NCBI RefSeq assembly: GCF_006715765.1 | Contig: NZ_VFNV01000001.1 | Coordinates: 248,001-312,000 of the forward strand | DNA from: Rarobacter incanus | GTDB taxonomy: Bacteria > Actinomycetota > Actinomycetes > Actinomycetales > Cellulomonadaceae | Reading direction: 5' to 3' | DNA: 64,000 nt | In this document: positions 1 through 10,426 of the stretch, piece after piece | Layout of the letters: every line of letters starts with the position of its first letter | How positions within the stretch are numbered: the stretch's first letter is position 1 | Notes under the pieces: generated by a model | Told to the model about the DNA's origin: nothing | The model's input: the letters and a program-made list of their open reading frames with translations, nothing else | The model's database searches: none | Made by a program: the position numbers and the translations under genes

Positions 1-30
1 AGGCGCGTTTTTACCCATTCTTTCGCAACG

Positions 31-53
31 GGAGCGCCTCGGGGGCGTTTTTT
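31..53 (+). terminator. Possible terminator of the gene upstream of the window
   Basis: A short GC stem (GCGCC / GGGCG, about 34-47) is followed directly by six T residues. It would end a plus-strand gene lying before the window. The stem is short, so this is tentative. Confidence 0.35.
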
Positions 54-68
54 CACACGGCAGGCGCC

Positions 69-97
69 TTGACCTGCCTATATATGAGTCGTAGAGT
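69..97 (+). promoter_or_regulatory. Sigma-70-type promoter of the large surface protein gene
   Basis: TTGACC (69-74) and TAGAGT (92-97) are separated by exactly 17 bp, a good match to the vegetative -35/-10 pattern. The expected transcription start is about 104. The LacI-type site at 107-118 follows immediately, where a bound repressor would block initiation. Confidence 0.6.
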
Positions 98-106
98 CCG
101 ATGTAC

Positions 107-118
107 GACAGCGTTGTC
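107..118 (+). promoter_or_regulatory. LacI-type operator, copy 1
   Basis: GACAGCGTTGTC is a near-perfect palindrome with the central CG typical of LacI/GalR-family operators. It lies just after the predicted transcription start and 60 bp before the ATG at 178. The identical 12-mer recurs upstream of the genes at 10427-13492 and 18338-21991. That a LacI-family protein binds it is inferred; no such regulator gene is in the window. Confidence 0.65.
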
Positions 119-177
119 TGGTTGTCGATCGGTATCGTGTGCCAGTAGGCATCAACACATGTGAGCATGGGAGTGCA

Positions 178-3100
178 ATGAAGCGTTCTACTCAGCCACC
201 TGCGAGCGGCTGCATTCGAAAAGGGTGGGCCGCTAGGCCTGCAATAGTGGGGGTGACCGCCCTCGCCCTGTGCGCGACGCTGGGGGGCGTGGCGCCCGTG
301 GCCTCGGCAGATTCCCAGGCAGCGGCGCGGTGGTCATCGACGTACGAGTCTGGTCAGCCGCAGCCTTTGGCCGCCAGCGCTCTCGACACGCCCGTCGGCG
401 TGCACGGGACGACAAGCAGCATCATGCGGCTAGTCACCAGCGTGTACTCACCAGACGGCGGCAAAGGAGGTGAAAACGCCGGAATGATCGCGGACCGGAA
501 TTCCGCGACGAAGTGGTTCGCGGGAAAGAAGCCCACGGCAAGCAACTCGATCGAGGTCATTTACTCCCTCTCGGAGGCGGCGGTCGCCACGTCCTACCAA
601 TTGGTATCAGGCAACGATTCCAAAGAGCGCGACCCCAAATCGTGGCAGGTGTTCGGCAGCAATTCAGACAGCGCGGCGACTGCGGTCGGCGACGGGTCGT
701 GGACCCCAATCGCGAGCGAGGAGAATGTTGACCTGGGCCCAAGCGGAAGCAGCGGGCGGAACTATTCGAGCTGGTTCGACGTGGACCAGAGCGCCAGCTA
801 CCGGTACTACAAGCTCAAGGTGGTCGACAACCAGGGGGCCAGCGGTGCTTTCCAGCTCGCCGACTGGACCCTGCTGAGTTCCCAGGACATTTCCGAGGGA
901 GCGTTGGTGAGCGACCCTCAGTCCGCGATCTCCTCCGCCACATCGTCCTACTCGAACGCAGGCAACGAAAATGAGACGCTCGATGCGCTGCGGGACCGCA
1001 GGTACGATTCGAAGTGGCTGGGAACAGCTCCCGAGGGCGGTCCCACCACCGAGAACCCCGGCATAATCACCTACACCCTTTCGTCCGCGCAGAAGATCAG
1101 CTCGTACGACATCGTGTCCGGAAACGATGCCGTCGAGCGCGATCCGAAGAACTGGACGATTCGCGGTACCAACGACGCCGCCGCGCTCAACGATCAGTCC
1201 AGCGAATCGTGGAAGGTCATTGATACGGTTTCGGACGCAACCTGGACCGGCCGCAAGGCCCGCAACCACTATGATCTCGACGAGCCGGGATCGTACAAGT
1301 ACATCCAGATGGTCGTCACGGCCAACGCCGGCAACAACAACCGGTTGCAGATGGGCGACTGGACCCTCTACGGCACCAACGACGCGGCGCCGCAGGCCAC
1401 GTCCGTCCTGGCAGTTTCGACTGCGGACATTCGCGCGACCAACCAGTCCAGCGAACTGAGCACGGCACACGGCTCGGCAGCACTGCGCTACGACGGCCAA
1501 ATCACGCCGGATGCCGAGTCGGCTGTGGCCTCGAACTCCGTCGTCCACGATGACCTCAACGTCACAATTGCCGACGGTACCGCGCTGAGCTACGACATCG
1601 ACCCCTTGACCGCAGAGGGTGCGAAAGTCATCGCAGACATCGCCTACACCGATGCGAATGGCACCAACGAGCAGTTCCTGTCGCAGCTTTCCGGTGTTTC
1701 CGACAGCGCCGGTGTGTCCTTTACGCCGGCCGCGTACGGGACCGCGCTGACCCAAAACGCGTGGAACCACGTGCGCGTTGACCTGTCCGCGCTTGCTGGC
1801 AAGGTGGTGACGCGCGTAGTGCTGCGCTTCGCCGATGCGGAAGCACAGTCGGGGGCGAAGGTAACGGGGCTGATCGACAACGTGACCGTCGCGGCCAACG
1901 GATTCGCGGGGTCACTGCGCCTCAACGATGTACCGGCATCGTTCACCGCTTACGCGGGCAAGGCCGTCAACGGTTCGGTGGGTGTGATCGCCGGGGCGGC
2001 GCTGGTCCCGAGCGACGCCACCATCGCGGCGACCTTGGATCTCAACGACGGGCACGATGCGCTTTCCCTCGTCGCAACGAAGACCGCGGATGGCTACGTG
2101 CTGACAGTTCCCGCGGCAGCGCGGGTGGCCGCGGCCGGGCAGTACGACGCAACGATTAGCGTGTCGGTCGGCGAGGAAACCGCCGTGGCGCAGCTCCCGG
2201 TGACCGTCATCGCGGACTCGACACTGACCACGGCAACTGCCTCGATCGCGAACCTGACTTGCTTTGTGCAGAGCGGGATCGCCGGTGATTGCGACGGAAA
2301 TGGCTACGCCTACGACCGCGCGAAGCTCACTGACTTGGGCTATTCGTTCGGAGCCAACGGTACTGTCAACATCGACGGAACAACGTTCAACTTCGAGGTT
2401 CCGAACATCCCAGTCGGACAGCCCGATACGATCACGCCCGCCGGGCAGCGGTGGAACATCACTGTTCCCCAGGGCGCTACTAAGCTATCGTTCCTGGGCA
2501 CCGCAAACGAGGGCACCAAGTCCCGCGAGCTGACCATCGTCTACACCGACGAAACGGAACAGAACGTCACGGTCACGTTCGGGGACTGGGCGACTGGCGA
2601 TACCAGCAACTTCACTAACAACGGCAACACCGTCGTGGCGCGCCCGCAGGGCCGCCTGAAGGGCGCATCGGAATCGGACGACAAGTATTCGGCGGTGCTG
2701 GCGTCTGCCCCCGTGGACTTGCAAGCAGACAAGACCGTGGACTACATCCAGCTGCCGGTCAAATCCGGGACGCTCAAGCCCGACGGCCAGGTTCACCTCT
2801 TCACCTTCGCAACCGATGCCGCTGTCGCCGCACAGGCGCCAGCTCCCGTCCTCGAGGCTACCTCGGGAATCGAGGCGACCCCCGGGGTGGCCCTGACTAG
2901 CCCCCTCGTAACAGTGACAACGGGACAGGCGCCCCTGACCGCGACGATCAACTGGGGCGATGGCTCACCCGTAACCACGGGTTCGGTCGTAGACGGCAAG
3001 GTCTTCGGCGACCACGCCTACCAGGCGGTCGGAACCTACACGGCCGTTGTCACGGTCACGGGTAACGGAACGAGCGCTACCCAATCCGTCACGATTGCGG

Positions 3101-5658
3101 TTGGTAAGCACGCGGCGACCGTCGCGTTGTCGGGGCCTGCGGCTTCACCGGTCGGCGCGGCCGGATCCGTAGTTGCAACGATCCAACCCGCGACGGCAAC
3201 CGGTACCGTGCAGTTCGTGGTCGATGGCCAGGCAAGCGGTGCGCCGGTTCAGATTGCGGATGCTAAGGCGTCGTTCGATATTTCGACGCTGCCGGCAGGC
3301 AGCCACACCATCGTGGCCACCTACTCCGGTGACGACACGACCTCGTCCGCGACGTCCGCGGCGCACACGGTTGTCATCAACAAGGTGGCATCTGCGGTCA
3401 CTTTGAGCGGGGTTGAGACCGCGACGGTTGGGGCATCCAATGTCCTGACCGCTACGGTGACGCCCGCGACGGCAACCGGTACCGTGCAGTTCGTGGTCGA
3501 TGGCCAGGCAAGCGGTGCGCCGGTTCAGATTGCGGATGCTAAGGCGTCGTTCGATATTTCGACGCTGCCGGCAGGCAGCCACACCATCGTGGCCACCTAC
3601 TCCGGTGACGACGCGACCTCGTCCGCGACGTCCGCGGCGCACACGGTTGTCATCAACAAGGTGGCATCTGCGGTCACTTTGAGCGGGGTTGAGACCGCGA
3701 CGGTTGGGGCATCCAATGTCCTGACCGCTACGGTGACGCCCGCGACGGCAACCGGCACCGTCCAATTCGCTATCGATGGCGCGGCGGCCGGAGAACCGGT
3801 GGCGCTCACGGCTGGCGCCGCGACGTTCAACACGCAGGTGCTCACTGCCGGTACACACACGATCACCGCGACGTATCTCGGCAACGAGCAATACGCGCAG
3901 GCCAGCGTGCAAAAGACGCTGACGATCACGAAGGTGGCCTCGTCGCTGGTCATTGACGCGAATGCGACGACAGTCACGGTCGGCGACCCGATCACGCTGA
4001 CGGCGACCCTCAGCCCCGCCACCGCGGGAAAGACTGTCGCCTTCTTCGCGGGTGATGAGGAACTAGGCACCGCGACCACGGATGCGCAGGGCAAGGCGAC
4101 GTGGGCGTTGAACGCGAGCGCCGAAGGCACCACCGCGTACCGGGCGACGTTTGCCGGAGATGACACGCTGACGCAAGCGCAGACGGACCAGTCCGTGAGC
4201 GTCACGGTGAGCAAGAAGGAGCTCGCCGCCGGCGACGTCGTAATCGCAATCCCGGAAGAGGTAACCGCGGGAGCAGATCAGGAGCTGTCGATCACACTTC
4301 CTGCCGACGCTACGGGTACTGTCACCTTCACCATCAACGGCGTCGCGCACGAGGTGAATGTCGTCGATGGTAAGGCCTCATTTGGGACGAGTTCCCTGCC
4401 CGTCGGTGACTCAACGATCACGATCACGTACTCCGGTGACAGCAAGTACGGGTCCATGACAACGACCAAGGACGTCTACGTCGACAAGGCTCGGCCCGCG
4501 GTGACGGTCACGGCCGACAAGACGAATGCCACGTTCGGGGCGTCCGTTGTGGTCACGGCGCAGGTACCGGCGGGAACCACCGGTACGGTGACGTTCGAGG
4601 AGAACGGGCAGGCCCTGGGTGATCCGATCGCGATCGACGCCGAGGGACTGGCTAGCATCACGATCTCCACGCCGGCCGCCGGCGAGCACACGATCACGGC
4701 CAACTATTCGGGCGACGCGAACAACGAGGCGTCGACCTCGTCGGTCGAATTCACGATCGACCAGGCAGACACCACGGTGACCCTGAGCTCCGCTGATTCG
4801 ACCATCAAGGCAGGGAAGCCAGTCGCCCTCACGGCGACGGTGGACCCGGCAGCAGCGGGCGGCACTGTAACGTTCCTGCAGGATGGCAAGGCGATTGGTG
4901 AGCCCGTAACGGTGCAGGATGGCATCGCGATCCTCAGCGTTCCGGATCTGGCAGTTGGCAGCTACGTGTTTACCGCGAAGTTCACGGGTGACACGAACTA
5001 CGCCGGCAGCGAATCGAGTGCCCTCAACGTTTCCGTGGAAGCGGTGAAGGTTCCCGTGGTGCCCGCGTTGGGCGTCGTCAGTGCGTCCGGATCGAAGCAG
5101 GTTTACGGGCAGGTTGATGCGGCGAAACTGATTGCCGTAAGCGTCCAGGTCACGAACGCGACCGCGGGCACGGTGGTGTTCTCGAGCGATACCCTGGTGA
5201 TCGCGACCGCGCAGATCCAAAAGGTCAACGGCGCGTACGTGGCGAAGGCCCGCTTGGAATCCGACTTGGCCGTGGGGAAGTACGGTTCGCTGCGGGCAAC
5301 TGCTCTGATTGACGGCAAGCTGTACGTGACGACGGTCGATGGTGCCGGGTTCACGATCACCAAGCCTGCGGTGGCCAAGGCGATCAAGGTCCGCGCCAAG
5401 AAGTTCAAGGCTGGCAAACGGCCCAAGGTGACGGTCACCGTTGGCAAACTGAGCAACGGGCGCGTCGCGACCGGTTCGGTCAAGATCACGGTCGGCAAGA
5501 AGTACACCAAGACCGTGAAGCTTCGCAACGGTAAGGCAAAGGTCACGCTGAAGCGCTCCAAGAAGACCATCAAGGTCCGCGCTCAGTACCGTCCGGATCG
5601 GGCGAGCAACGGTCTTGCTGCCAAGTCGAAGGTAGTCAAGGTGAAGGTCCGCAAGTAG
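178..5658 (+). CDS. Secreted multi-domain surface protein: discoidin-like, PKD and Ig-like repeats
   Basis: 1826 aa if translated from the ATG at 178, which follows a GGGAG-like site and begins a clear signal peptide (basic start, hydrophobic core, Ala-x-Ala near residue 43). An upstream in-frame GTG at 139 would add 13 residues ahead of the signal peptide and is less likely. Two discoidin-like (F5/8C) domains lie at about 82-238 and 255-400; each has the pattern S-G-N-D-x(3)-R-D-P-K-x-W. Residues 400-890 hold further beta-sandwich modules resembling the accessory modules of secreted glycoside hydrolases such as GH92, but no GH catalytic motif is visible. A PKD domain (W-G-D-G-S-P) follows at about 900-975, then seven Ig-like repeats (about 975-1620) and a lysine-rich C-terminal module (about 1730-1826). 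No LPxTG motif is present. A role as adhesin or carbohydrate-binding surface protein is inferred. Confidence 0.8.
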   Translation: MKRSTQPPASGCIRKGWAARPAIVGVTALALCATLGGVAPVASADSQAAARWSSTYESGQPQPLAASALDTPVGVHGTTSSIMRLVTSVYSPDGGKGGENAGMIADRNSATKWFAGKKPTASNSIEVIYSLSEAAVATSYQLVSGNDSKERDPKSWQVFGSNSDSAATAVGDGSWTPIASEENVDLGPSGSSGRNYSSWFDVDQSASYRYYKLKVVDNQGASGAFQLADWTLLSSQDISEGALVSDPQSAISSATSSYSNAGNENETLDALRDRRYDSKWLGTAPEGGPTTENPGIITYTLSSAQKISSYDIVSGNDAVERDPKNWTIRGTNDAAALNDQSSESWKVIDTVSDATWTGRKARNHYDLDEPGSYKYIQMVVTANAGNNNRLQMGDWTLYGTNDAAPQATSVLAVSTADIRATNQSSELSTAHGSAALRYDGQITPDAESAVASNSVVHDDLNVTIADGTALSYDIDPLTAEGAKVIADIAYTDANGTNEQFLSQLSGVSDSAGVSFTPAAYGTALTQNAWNHVRVDLSALAGKVVTRVVLRFADAEAQSGAKVTGLIDNVTVAANGFAGSLRLNDVPASFTAYAGKAVNGSVGVIAGAALVPSDATIAATLDLNDGHDALSLVATKTADGYVLTVPAAARVAAAGQYDATISVSVGEETAVAQLPVTVIADSTLTTATASIANLTCFVQSGIAGDCDGNGYAYDRAKLTDLGYSFGANGTVNIDGTTFNFEVPNIPVGQPDTITPAGQRWNITVPQGATKLSFLGTANEGTKSRELTIVYTDETEQNVTVTFGDWATGDTSNFTNNGNTVVARPQGRLKGASESDDKYSAVLASAPVDLQADKTVDYIQLPVKSGTLKPDGQVHLFTFATDAAVAAQAPAPVLEATSGIEATPGVALTSPLVTVTTGQAPLTATINWGDGSPVTTGSVVDGKVFGDHAYQAVGTYTAVVTVTGNGTSATQSVTIAVGKHAATVALSGPAASPVGAAGSVVATIQPATATGTVQFVVDGQASGAPVQIADAKASFDISTLPAGSHTIVATYSGDDTTSSATSAAHTVVINKVASAVTLSGVETATVGASNVLTATVTPATATGTVQFVVDGQASGAPVQIADAKASFDISTLPAGSHTIVATYSGDDATSSATSAAHTVVINKVASAVTLSGVETATVGASNVLTATVTPATATGTVQFAIDGAAAGEPVALTAGAATFNTQVLTAGTHTITATYLGNEQYAQASVQKTLTITKVASSLVIDANATTVTVGDPITLTATLSPATAGKTVAFFAGDEELGTATTDAQGKATWALNASAEGTTAYRATFAGDDTLTQAQTDQSVSVTVSKKELAAGDVVIAIPEEVTAGADQELSITLPADATGTVTFTINGVAHEVNVVDGKASFGTSSLPVGDSTITITYSGDSKYGSMTTTKDVYVDKARPAVTVTADKTNATFGASVVVTAQVPAGTTGTVTFEENGQALGDPIAIDAEGLASITISTPAAGEHTITANYSGDANNEASTSSVEFTIDQADTTVTLSSADSTIKAGKPVALTATVDPAAAGGTVTFLQDGKAIGEPVTVQDGIAILSVPDLAVGSYVFTAKFTGDTNYAGSESSALNVSVEAVKVPVVPALGVVSASGSKQVYGQVDAAKLIAVSVQVTNATAGTVVFSSDTLVIATAQIQKVNGAYVAKARLESDLAVGKYGSLRATALIDGKLYVTTVDGAGFTITKPAVAKAIKVRAKKFKAGKRPKVTVTVGKLSNGRVATGSVKITVGKKYTKTVKLRNGKAKVTLKRSKKTIKVRAQYRPDRASNGLAAKSKVVKVKVRK
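3191..3754 (+). repeat. 276-bp near-identical tandem repeat inside the surface protein gene
   Basis: Two successive 276-bp units (3191-3466 and 3467-3742) are almost identical at DNA level, and the first 12 bp of a third unit match too. The one difference I found is acg versus gcg within the G-D-D-x-T-S-S stretch. The unit is one Ig-like domain of 92 residues, so copy number can change by recombination without breaking the frame. The remaining Ig-like units have diverged. Confidence 0.9.
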
Positions 5659-5681
5659 GTTTTGTCGGTCCTGTTACGTGG

Positions 5682-5769
5682 CGGTGGCCCGCATCCGATT
5701 TGGTTCAGGTGCGGACCACAGCTGTTGGGTGCGGGTTGCATCGCGCGCGCGGGGGAATGCGGGCCACCG
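5682..5769. repeat. 13-bp perfect inverted repeat between convergent genes
   Basis: CGGTGGCCCGCAT (5682-5694) is mirrored by ATGCGGGCCACCG (5757-5769), with 62 bp between. It lies between the surface protein stop and the convergent amidotransferase stop. It may form a long-loop hairpin in both transcripts. There is no clear T run, so calling it a terminator would be speculative. Confidence 0.55.
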
Positions 5770-5809
5770 CTGTGGGGTGCGACTATCCGCCCCCTGGGAC
5801 GGGCGCGGC

Positions 5810-6514
5810 CTAGCGCGCGGTGAACCAGGAAGCGATACCGCGAGCGGCAGCGGGCGCCAGTTCCGCCAGTCGGGTACATCCCGCGGAGCCCAGGGAACCG
5901 ATTTCCGCTTCGGACAGTTCGGCGCGCATGACCGGTTCACGGAGCCACTCACGAAGCTGATTTGCATCCACCTCCAGGTGAAACTGCATCCCAAGCGCGT
6001 TACCGACGGCGAAAGCCTGCACCGGCGTCGAAGCGGAAGTTGCGAGCACCGTCGCCCCGGGTGGCGCCGAGACGGTGTCCCCGTGCCAGTGCAGGACCTC
6101 CAGGCGCGTCGGTTCAGGGCGCTCGATTGCGGCAAACAGGGGGTAAGCGACACCCGCAGGGGTCAAGTCCACGGCGCTGATGCCCACTTCCCGCGTCGCA
6201 CCCGATCGCAGGTCGCCGCCCAAGGCCACGGCCACCAGCTGCATACCGAGGCACACCCCAAGCACGGGAACGCCCGCGGCGCAGCACTGGGCGATGAGCC
6301 GACGTTCCGACGCCAGTCCCGGGAATTCTGCGTCATCGAGGGCACCCATCGGCCCACCCATAACAACAAGCGCATCAATATCCGCGGGCGTTGGAACGGG
6401 TGGGCGGGCCTCGTCCACGATATTGACCGTGCGAACCTCACGCCCCGCCAGCGCGCCGCGAATCATCCCGGCATGCTCCCAGGGTCGATGCTCAATGATG
6501 AGGGTGTAGCTCAC
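5810..6514 (-). CDS. Class I glutamine amidotransferase-like protein
   Basis: 234 aa from a GTG start at 6514. The triad of class I glutamine amidotransferases is visible: nucleophile Cys88 in G-V-C-L-G-M-Q, and His179 and Glu181 in F-H-L-E-V. The protein is a stand-alone amidotransferase domain similar to the GMP-synthase-like subgroup (COG0518), so it probably hydrolyses glutamine or a gamma-glutamyl compound; the acceptor substrate is unknown. It starts 3 nt after the guaB1 stop codon and is almost certainly in the same operon, which fits a link to purine nucleotide metabolism. It lacks the ATP pyrophosphatase domain, so it is not GuaA. Confidence 0.85.
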   Translation of the reverse strand: MSYTLIIEHRPWEHAGMIRGALAGREVRTVNIVDEARPPVPTPADIDALVVMGGPMGALDDAEFPGLASERRLIAQCCAAGVPVLGVCLGMQLVAVALGGDLRSGATREVGISAVDLTPAGVAYPLFAAIERPEPTRLEVLHWHGDTVSAPPGATVLATSASTPVQAFAVGNALGMQFHLEVDANQLREWLREPVMRAELSEAEIGSLGSAGCTRLAELAPAAARGIASWFTAR

Positions 6515-6517
6515 GGG

Positions 6518-7984
<1,467 letters not shown>

Positions 7985-8306
7985 GTTACTGCGTTGTCGG
8001 ATGGGTGGAGCCCGGGGCGTGAATTGGGGGTGGCTAGATGGTACTGGTATGCGCTGGGTCGATTTGCGCGGTGGTAGCTCAGGCTGGCGTGATCGTGAGC
8101 CGATTCAGGTCTTATGCGAGCTGGTGGTGTGCCAGCTGGTGGTGTGATCTGGTGCGATTGTGCACTGGGCGAGGGGTGAATTGGTTAGGGCATGCGGCTC
8201 AAATCGAACGTCGATGCCGGTGTGGCGATAGAGTGGTACGAGTTTGTCCCGCCGCGGCGTGTCTGTCGCGATCGCACTTGCGGGACCACCGAAGAAGGGA
8301 TGGTAC
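7985..8306. other. Divergent intergenic region guaB1/dxs
   Basis: About 320 bp between two divergent genes. A short direct repeat AGCTGGTGGTGTG occurs twice near 8110-8140. A weak -10 candidate for dxs (TAGAGT, 8229-8234) is present without a convincing -35. A Shine-Dalgarno GAAGGGA lies just before the dxs GTG at 8307. No RNA gene or ORF is supported. Confidence 0.45.
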
Positions 8307-10181
8307 GTGGGCGTTCTGGAGCGTATTAAATCGCCAAGTGACGTGCGTAAACTCACCACCGCGCAGGCCATCCAACTGGCGTCGGAACTGCGCACGTTCC
8401 TGGTGCAATCGGTATCGCAAACTGGTGGGCACCTAGGGCCAAATCTCGGTGTTGTTGAACTTACGATTGCCCTTCACCAGGTTTTCGATTCGCCACGCGA
8501 CACCCTTGTATTCGATACCGGGCACCAGGCCTATGTCCACAAGATACTGACCGGACGCAACGACTTTTCATCGCTCCGCAAACAGGGCGGGCTCTCGGGG
8601 TATCCGTCCCGCGCGGAGTCCGAGCACGATGTCGTCGAGAATTCCCATGCGTCCACCTCGCTGAGCTGGGCCGACGGGATTGCCCAGGGATACCGGTTGC
8701 AGGGTGGATCGACTCGGCACGTGGCTGCCGTGATTGGTGACGGCGCTCTGACCGGCGGCATGGCATGGGAAGCGCTCAATAACATCGCCGCATCCAAGGA
8801 CTTGCCCCTCGTGATCGTTGTCAACGATAACGGTCGTTCTTACGCGCCGACCATCGGCGGTCTCGCGCACCACCTAGACACGCTTCGCGCCACGCGCGGC
8901 TACGAAAACGTGCTTGACTGGGGAAAGAAGGCGTTGAACAGGTCCGGCCCGCCCGGAAGGTTGGCCTACGACGCATTGCACGGGTTGAAAAAGGGACTTC
9001 GTGATGTCGTAATGCCCTCGGGGATGTTCGAAGATCTGGGACTGAAGTACATCGGCCCCATCGACGGACATGACATCGTTGCACTGGCTCGCGCCCTGCG
9101 TCGTGCCAAGGACTTTGGCGGTCCAGTCTTGGTCCACGTGATGACCGAGAAGGGCCGTGGTTACACCCCCGCCGAACGCGACACCGCGGATAGATTCCAC
9201 GGAATCGGGCCCATCCATCCCGAAACTGGGTTGCCGATCGCCCCGTCGCGATTTGGGTGGACTTCAGTATTTTCGGACGAGATCGCCCAAATCGCGCGGC
9301 AGCGCGAAGACGTTGTGGCGATCACCGCCGCGATGCTGCGCCCGGTGGGCCTGGCCGAGTTTGCCGAACAGTTCCCGGAACGCGTTTTCGACGTCGGAAT
9401 TGCCGAACAACATGCGGTCACCGCGGCCGCGGGCATGGCGTTCGCCGGCCTGCACCCCGTTATTGCGATGTACGCGACGTTCCTGAACCGTGCGTTCGAC
9501 CAGATCCTGTTGGACGCGGCCTTACACAAAGCCGGGATAACGATCGTGTTGGACCGAGCCGGGGTCACGGGCGATGACGGTCCTAGCCACAACGGGATGT
9601 GGGACATGTCCCTCGTAGGCATCGTGCCGGGTCTCCGCCTGGCTGCGCCGCGCGATGAGCCTACCTTGCGATCTGCCTTGCGTGATGCGGTGAAAATCCA
9701 CGATGGCCCAACGGTGGTTCGATACCCGAAGGGCCCAGTCGGCCCCCTGATTCCCGCTTCTGAGGTGCGTAACGGCATCGATGTCCTTGCGGAACACGGT
9801 GCGAACAGCGGCACCAGAGTGTTGGTTCTGGGCGTCGGCGCTATGGCGGCGCTTGCAGTTGAGGTCGGCAGTAGTCTCGCCGCCGAGGACATGCTGGTGA
9901 CCGTGGTTTCGCCGACTTGGGTTCTGCCGGTACCCGCTGCCCTGGTGGAACTGGCCGCCGACGCCGACCTGGTGATAACGATCGAGGACGGCCTGGTGGT
10001 GGACGGAGTCGGGTCACGGGTGCTGGCCGAATCGGCGGTCGCCGGGGTGACCGTGCCGTTCCTGATGCGTGGCATAGGGCAGCGATTCGTGGAACACGCA
10101 TCGCGGGCGCAGGTACTGGCCGAGGAGCGGCTGACCGCAAGCGATATAGTGGCCGACGCGAAGAGAGCGCTCAATCGTTAG
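8307..10181 (+). CDS. dxs: 1-deoxy-D-xylulose-5-phosphate synthase
   Basis: 624 aa from the GTG at 8307. This start gives the family's usual N-terminus (M-G-V-L-E-R-I) and has GAAGGGA at Shine-Dalgarno distance; longer in-frame starts add residues with no homology. The enzyme condenses pyruvate and glyceraldehyde 3-phosphate, the first step of the MEP isoprenoid pathway. Visible features are the T-G-H-Q-A-Y-V-H segment, the thiamine diphosphate motif G-D-G-A-L-T-G-G through N-D-N, the second-domain D-V-G-I-A-E-Q-H-A catalytic Glu region, and D-R-A-G. Length is normal. It appears monocistronic. Confidence 0.96.
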   Translation: MGVLERIKSPSDVRKLTTAQAIQLASELRTFLVQSVSQTGGHLGPNLGVVELTIALHQVFDSPRDTLVFDTGHQAYVHKILTGRNDFSSLRKQGGLSGYPSRAESEHDVVENSHASTSLSWADGIAQGYRLQGGSTRHVAAVIGDGALTGGMAWEALNNIAASKDLPLVIVVNDNGRSYAPTIGGLAHHLDTLRATRGYENVLDWGKKALNRSGPPGRLAYDALHGLKKGLRDVVMPSGMFEDLGLKYIGPIDGHDIVALARALRRAKDFGGPVLVHVMTEKGRGYTPAERDTADRFHGIGPIHPETGLPIAPSRFGWTSVFSDEIAQIARQREDVVAITAAMLRPVGLAEFAEQFPERVFDVGIAEQHAVTAAAGMAFAGLHPVIAMYATFLNRAFDQILLDAALHKAGITIVLDRAGVTGDDGPSHNGMWDMSLVGIVPGLRLAAPRDEPTLRSALRDAVKIHDGPTVVRYPKGPVGPLIPASEVRNGIDVLAEHGANSGTRVLVLGVGAMAALAVEVGSSLAAEDMLVTVVSPTWVLPVPAALVELAADADLVITIEDGLVVDGVGSRVLAESAVAGVTVPFLMRGIGQRFVEHASRAQVLAEERLTASDIVADAKRALNR

Positions 10182-10426
10182 ATTCGGTCTGCCATTCAGG
10201 CCCAGTGACCTCATGCGTGTACGATACGGCTGCGTTCCCGGTGCCGCTGCCGAATCAGCGCGGTTCGCGGTGCCGCTGCCGAATCAGCGCGGCGCGACCG
10301 TGAATTGCAGGAGCGTGCGCGACGGTGAATTGCAGGAGCGCGGCGCTACTAAGAAGCGGGGGCCGAATCACTGGACAAACGCCCAACGATCCAACCCCCG
10401 CCGACGGGACTCTGAATGCGGGTGCG
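10182..10426. repeat. Short direct repeats between convergent dxs and the YdcF-domain gene
   Basis: GGTGCCGCTGCCGAATCAGC occurs twice (about 10240 and 10270), and GAATTGCAGGAGCG occurs twice (about 10301 and 10327). The two genes converge here. No clear terminator with a T run was found. Confidence 0.6.

Noticed and set aside
664-1770. 368-codon antisense open frame in the first surface protein gene, and similar ones at 3145-3912 and 4411-5220
   Set aside because: Shadow frames of a GC-rich gene; repeats in them mirror the Ig-like repeats on the other strand.
178-5658. GH92-type alpha-mannosidase activity for the first surface protein
   Set aside because: Accessory modules resemble those of GH92 proteins, but no catalytic GH92 domain is visible among the 1826 residues.
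7988-7999. Fourth LacI-type site (GCGTTGTCGG) near guaB1
   Set aside because: Only the right half matches; the left half lacks GACA, so there is no palindrome.
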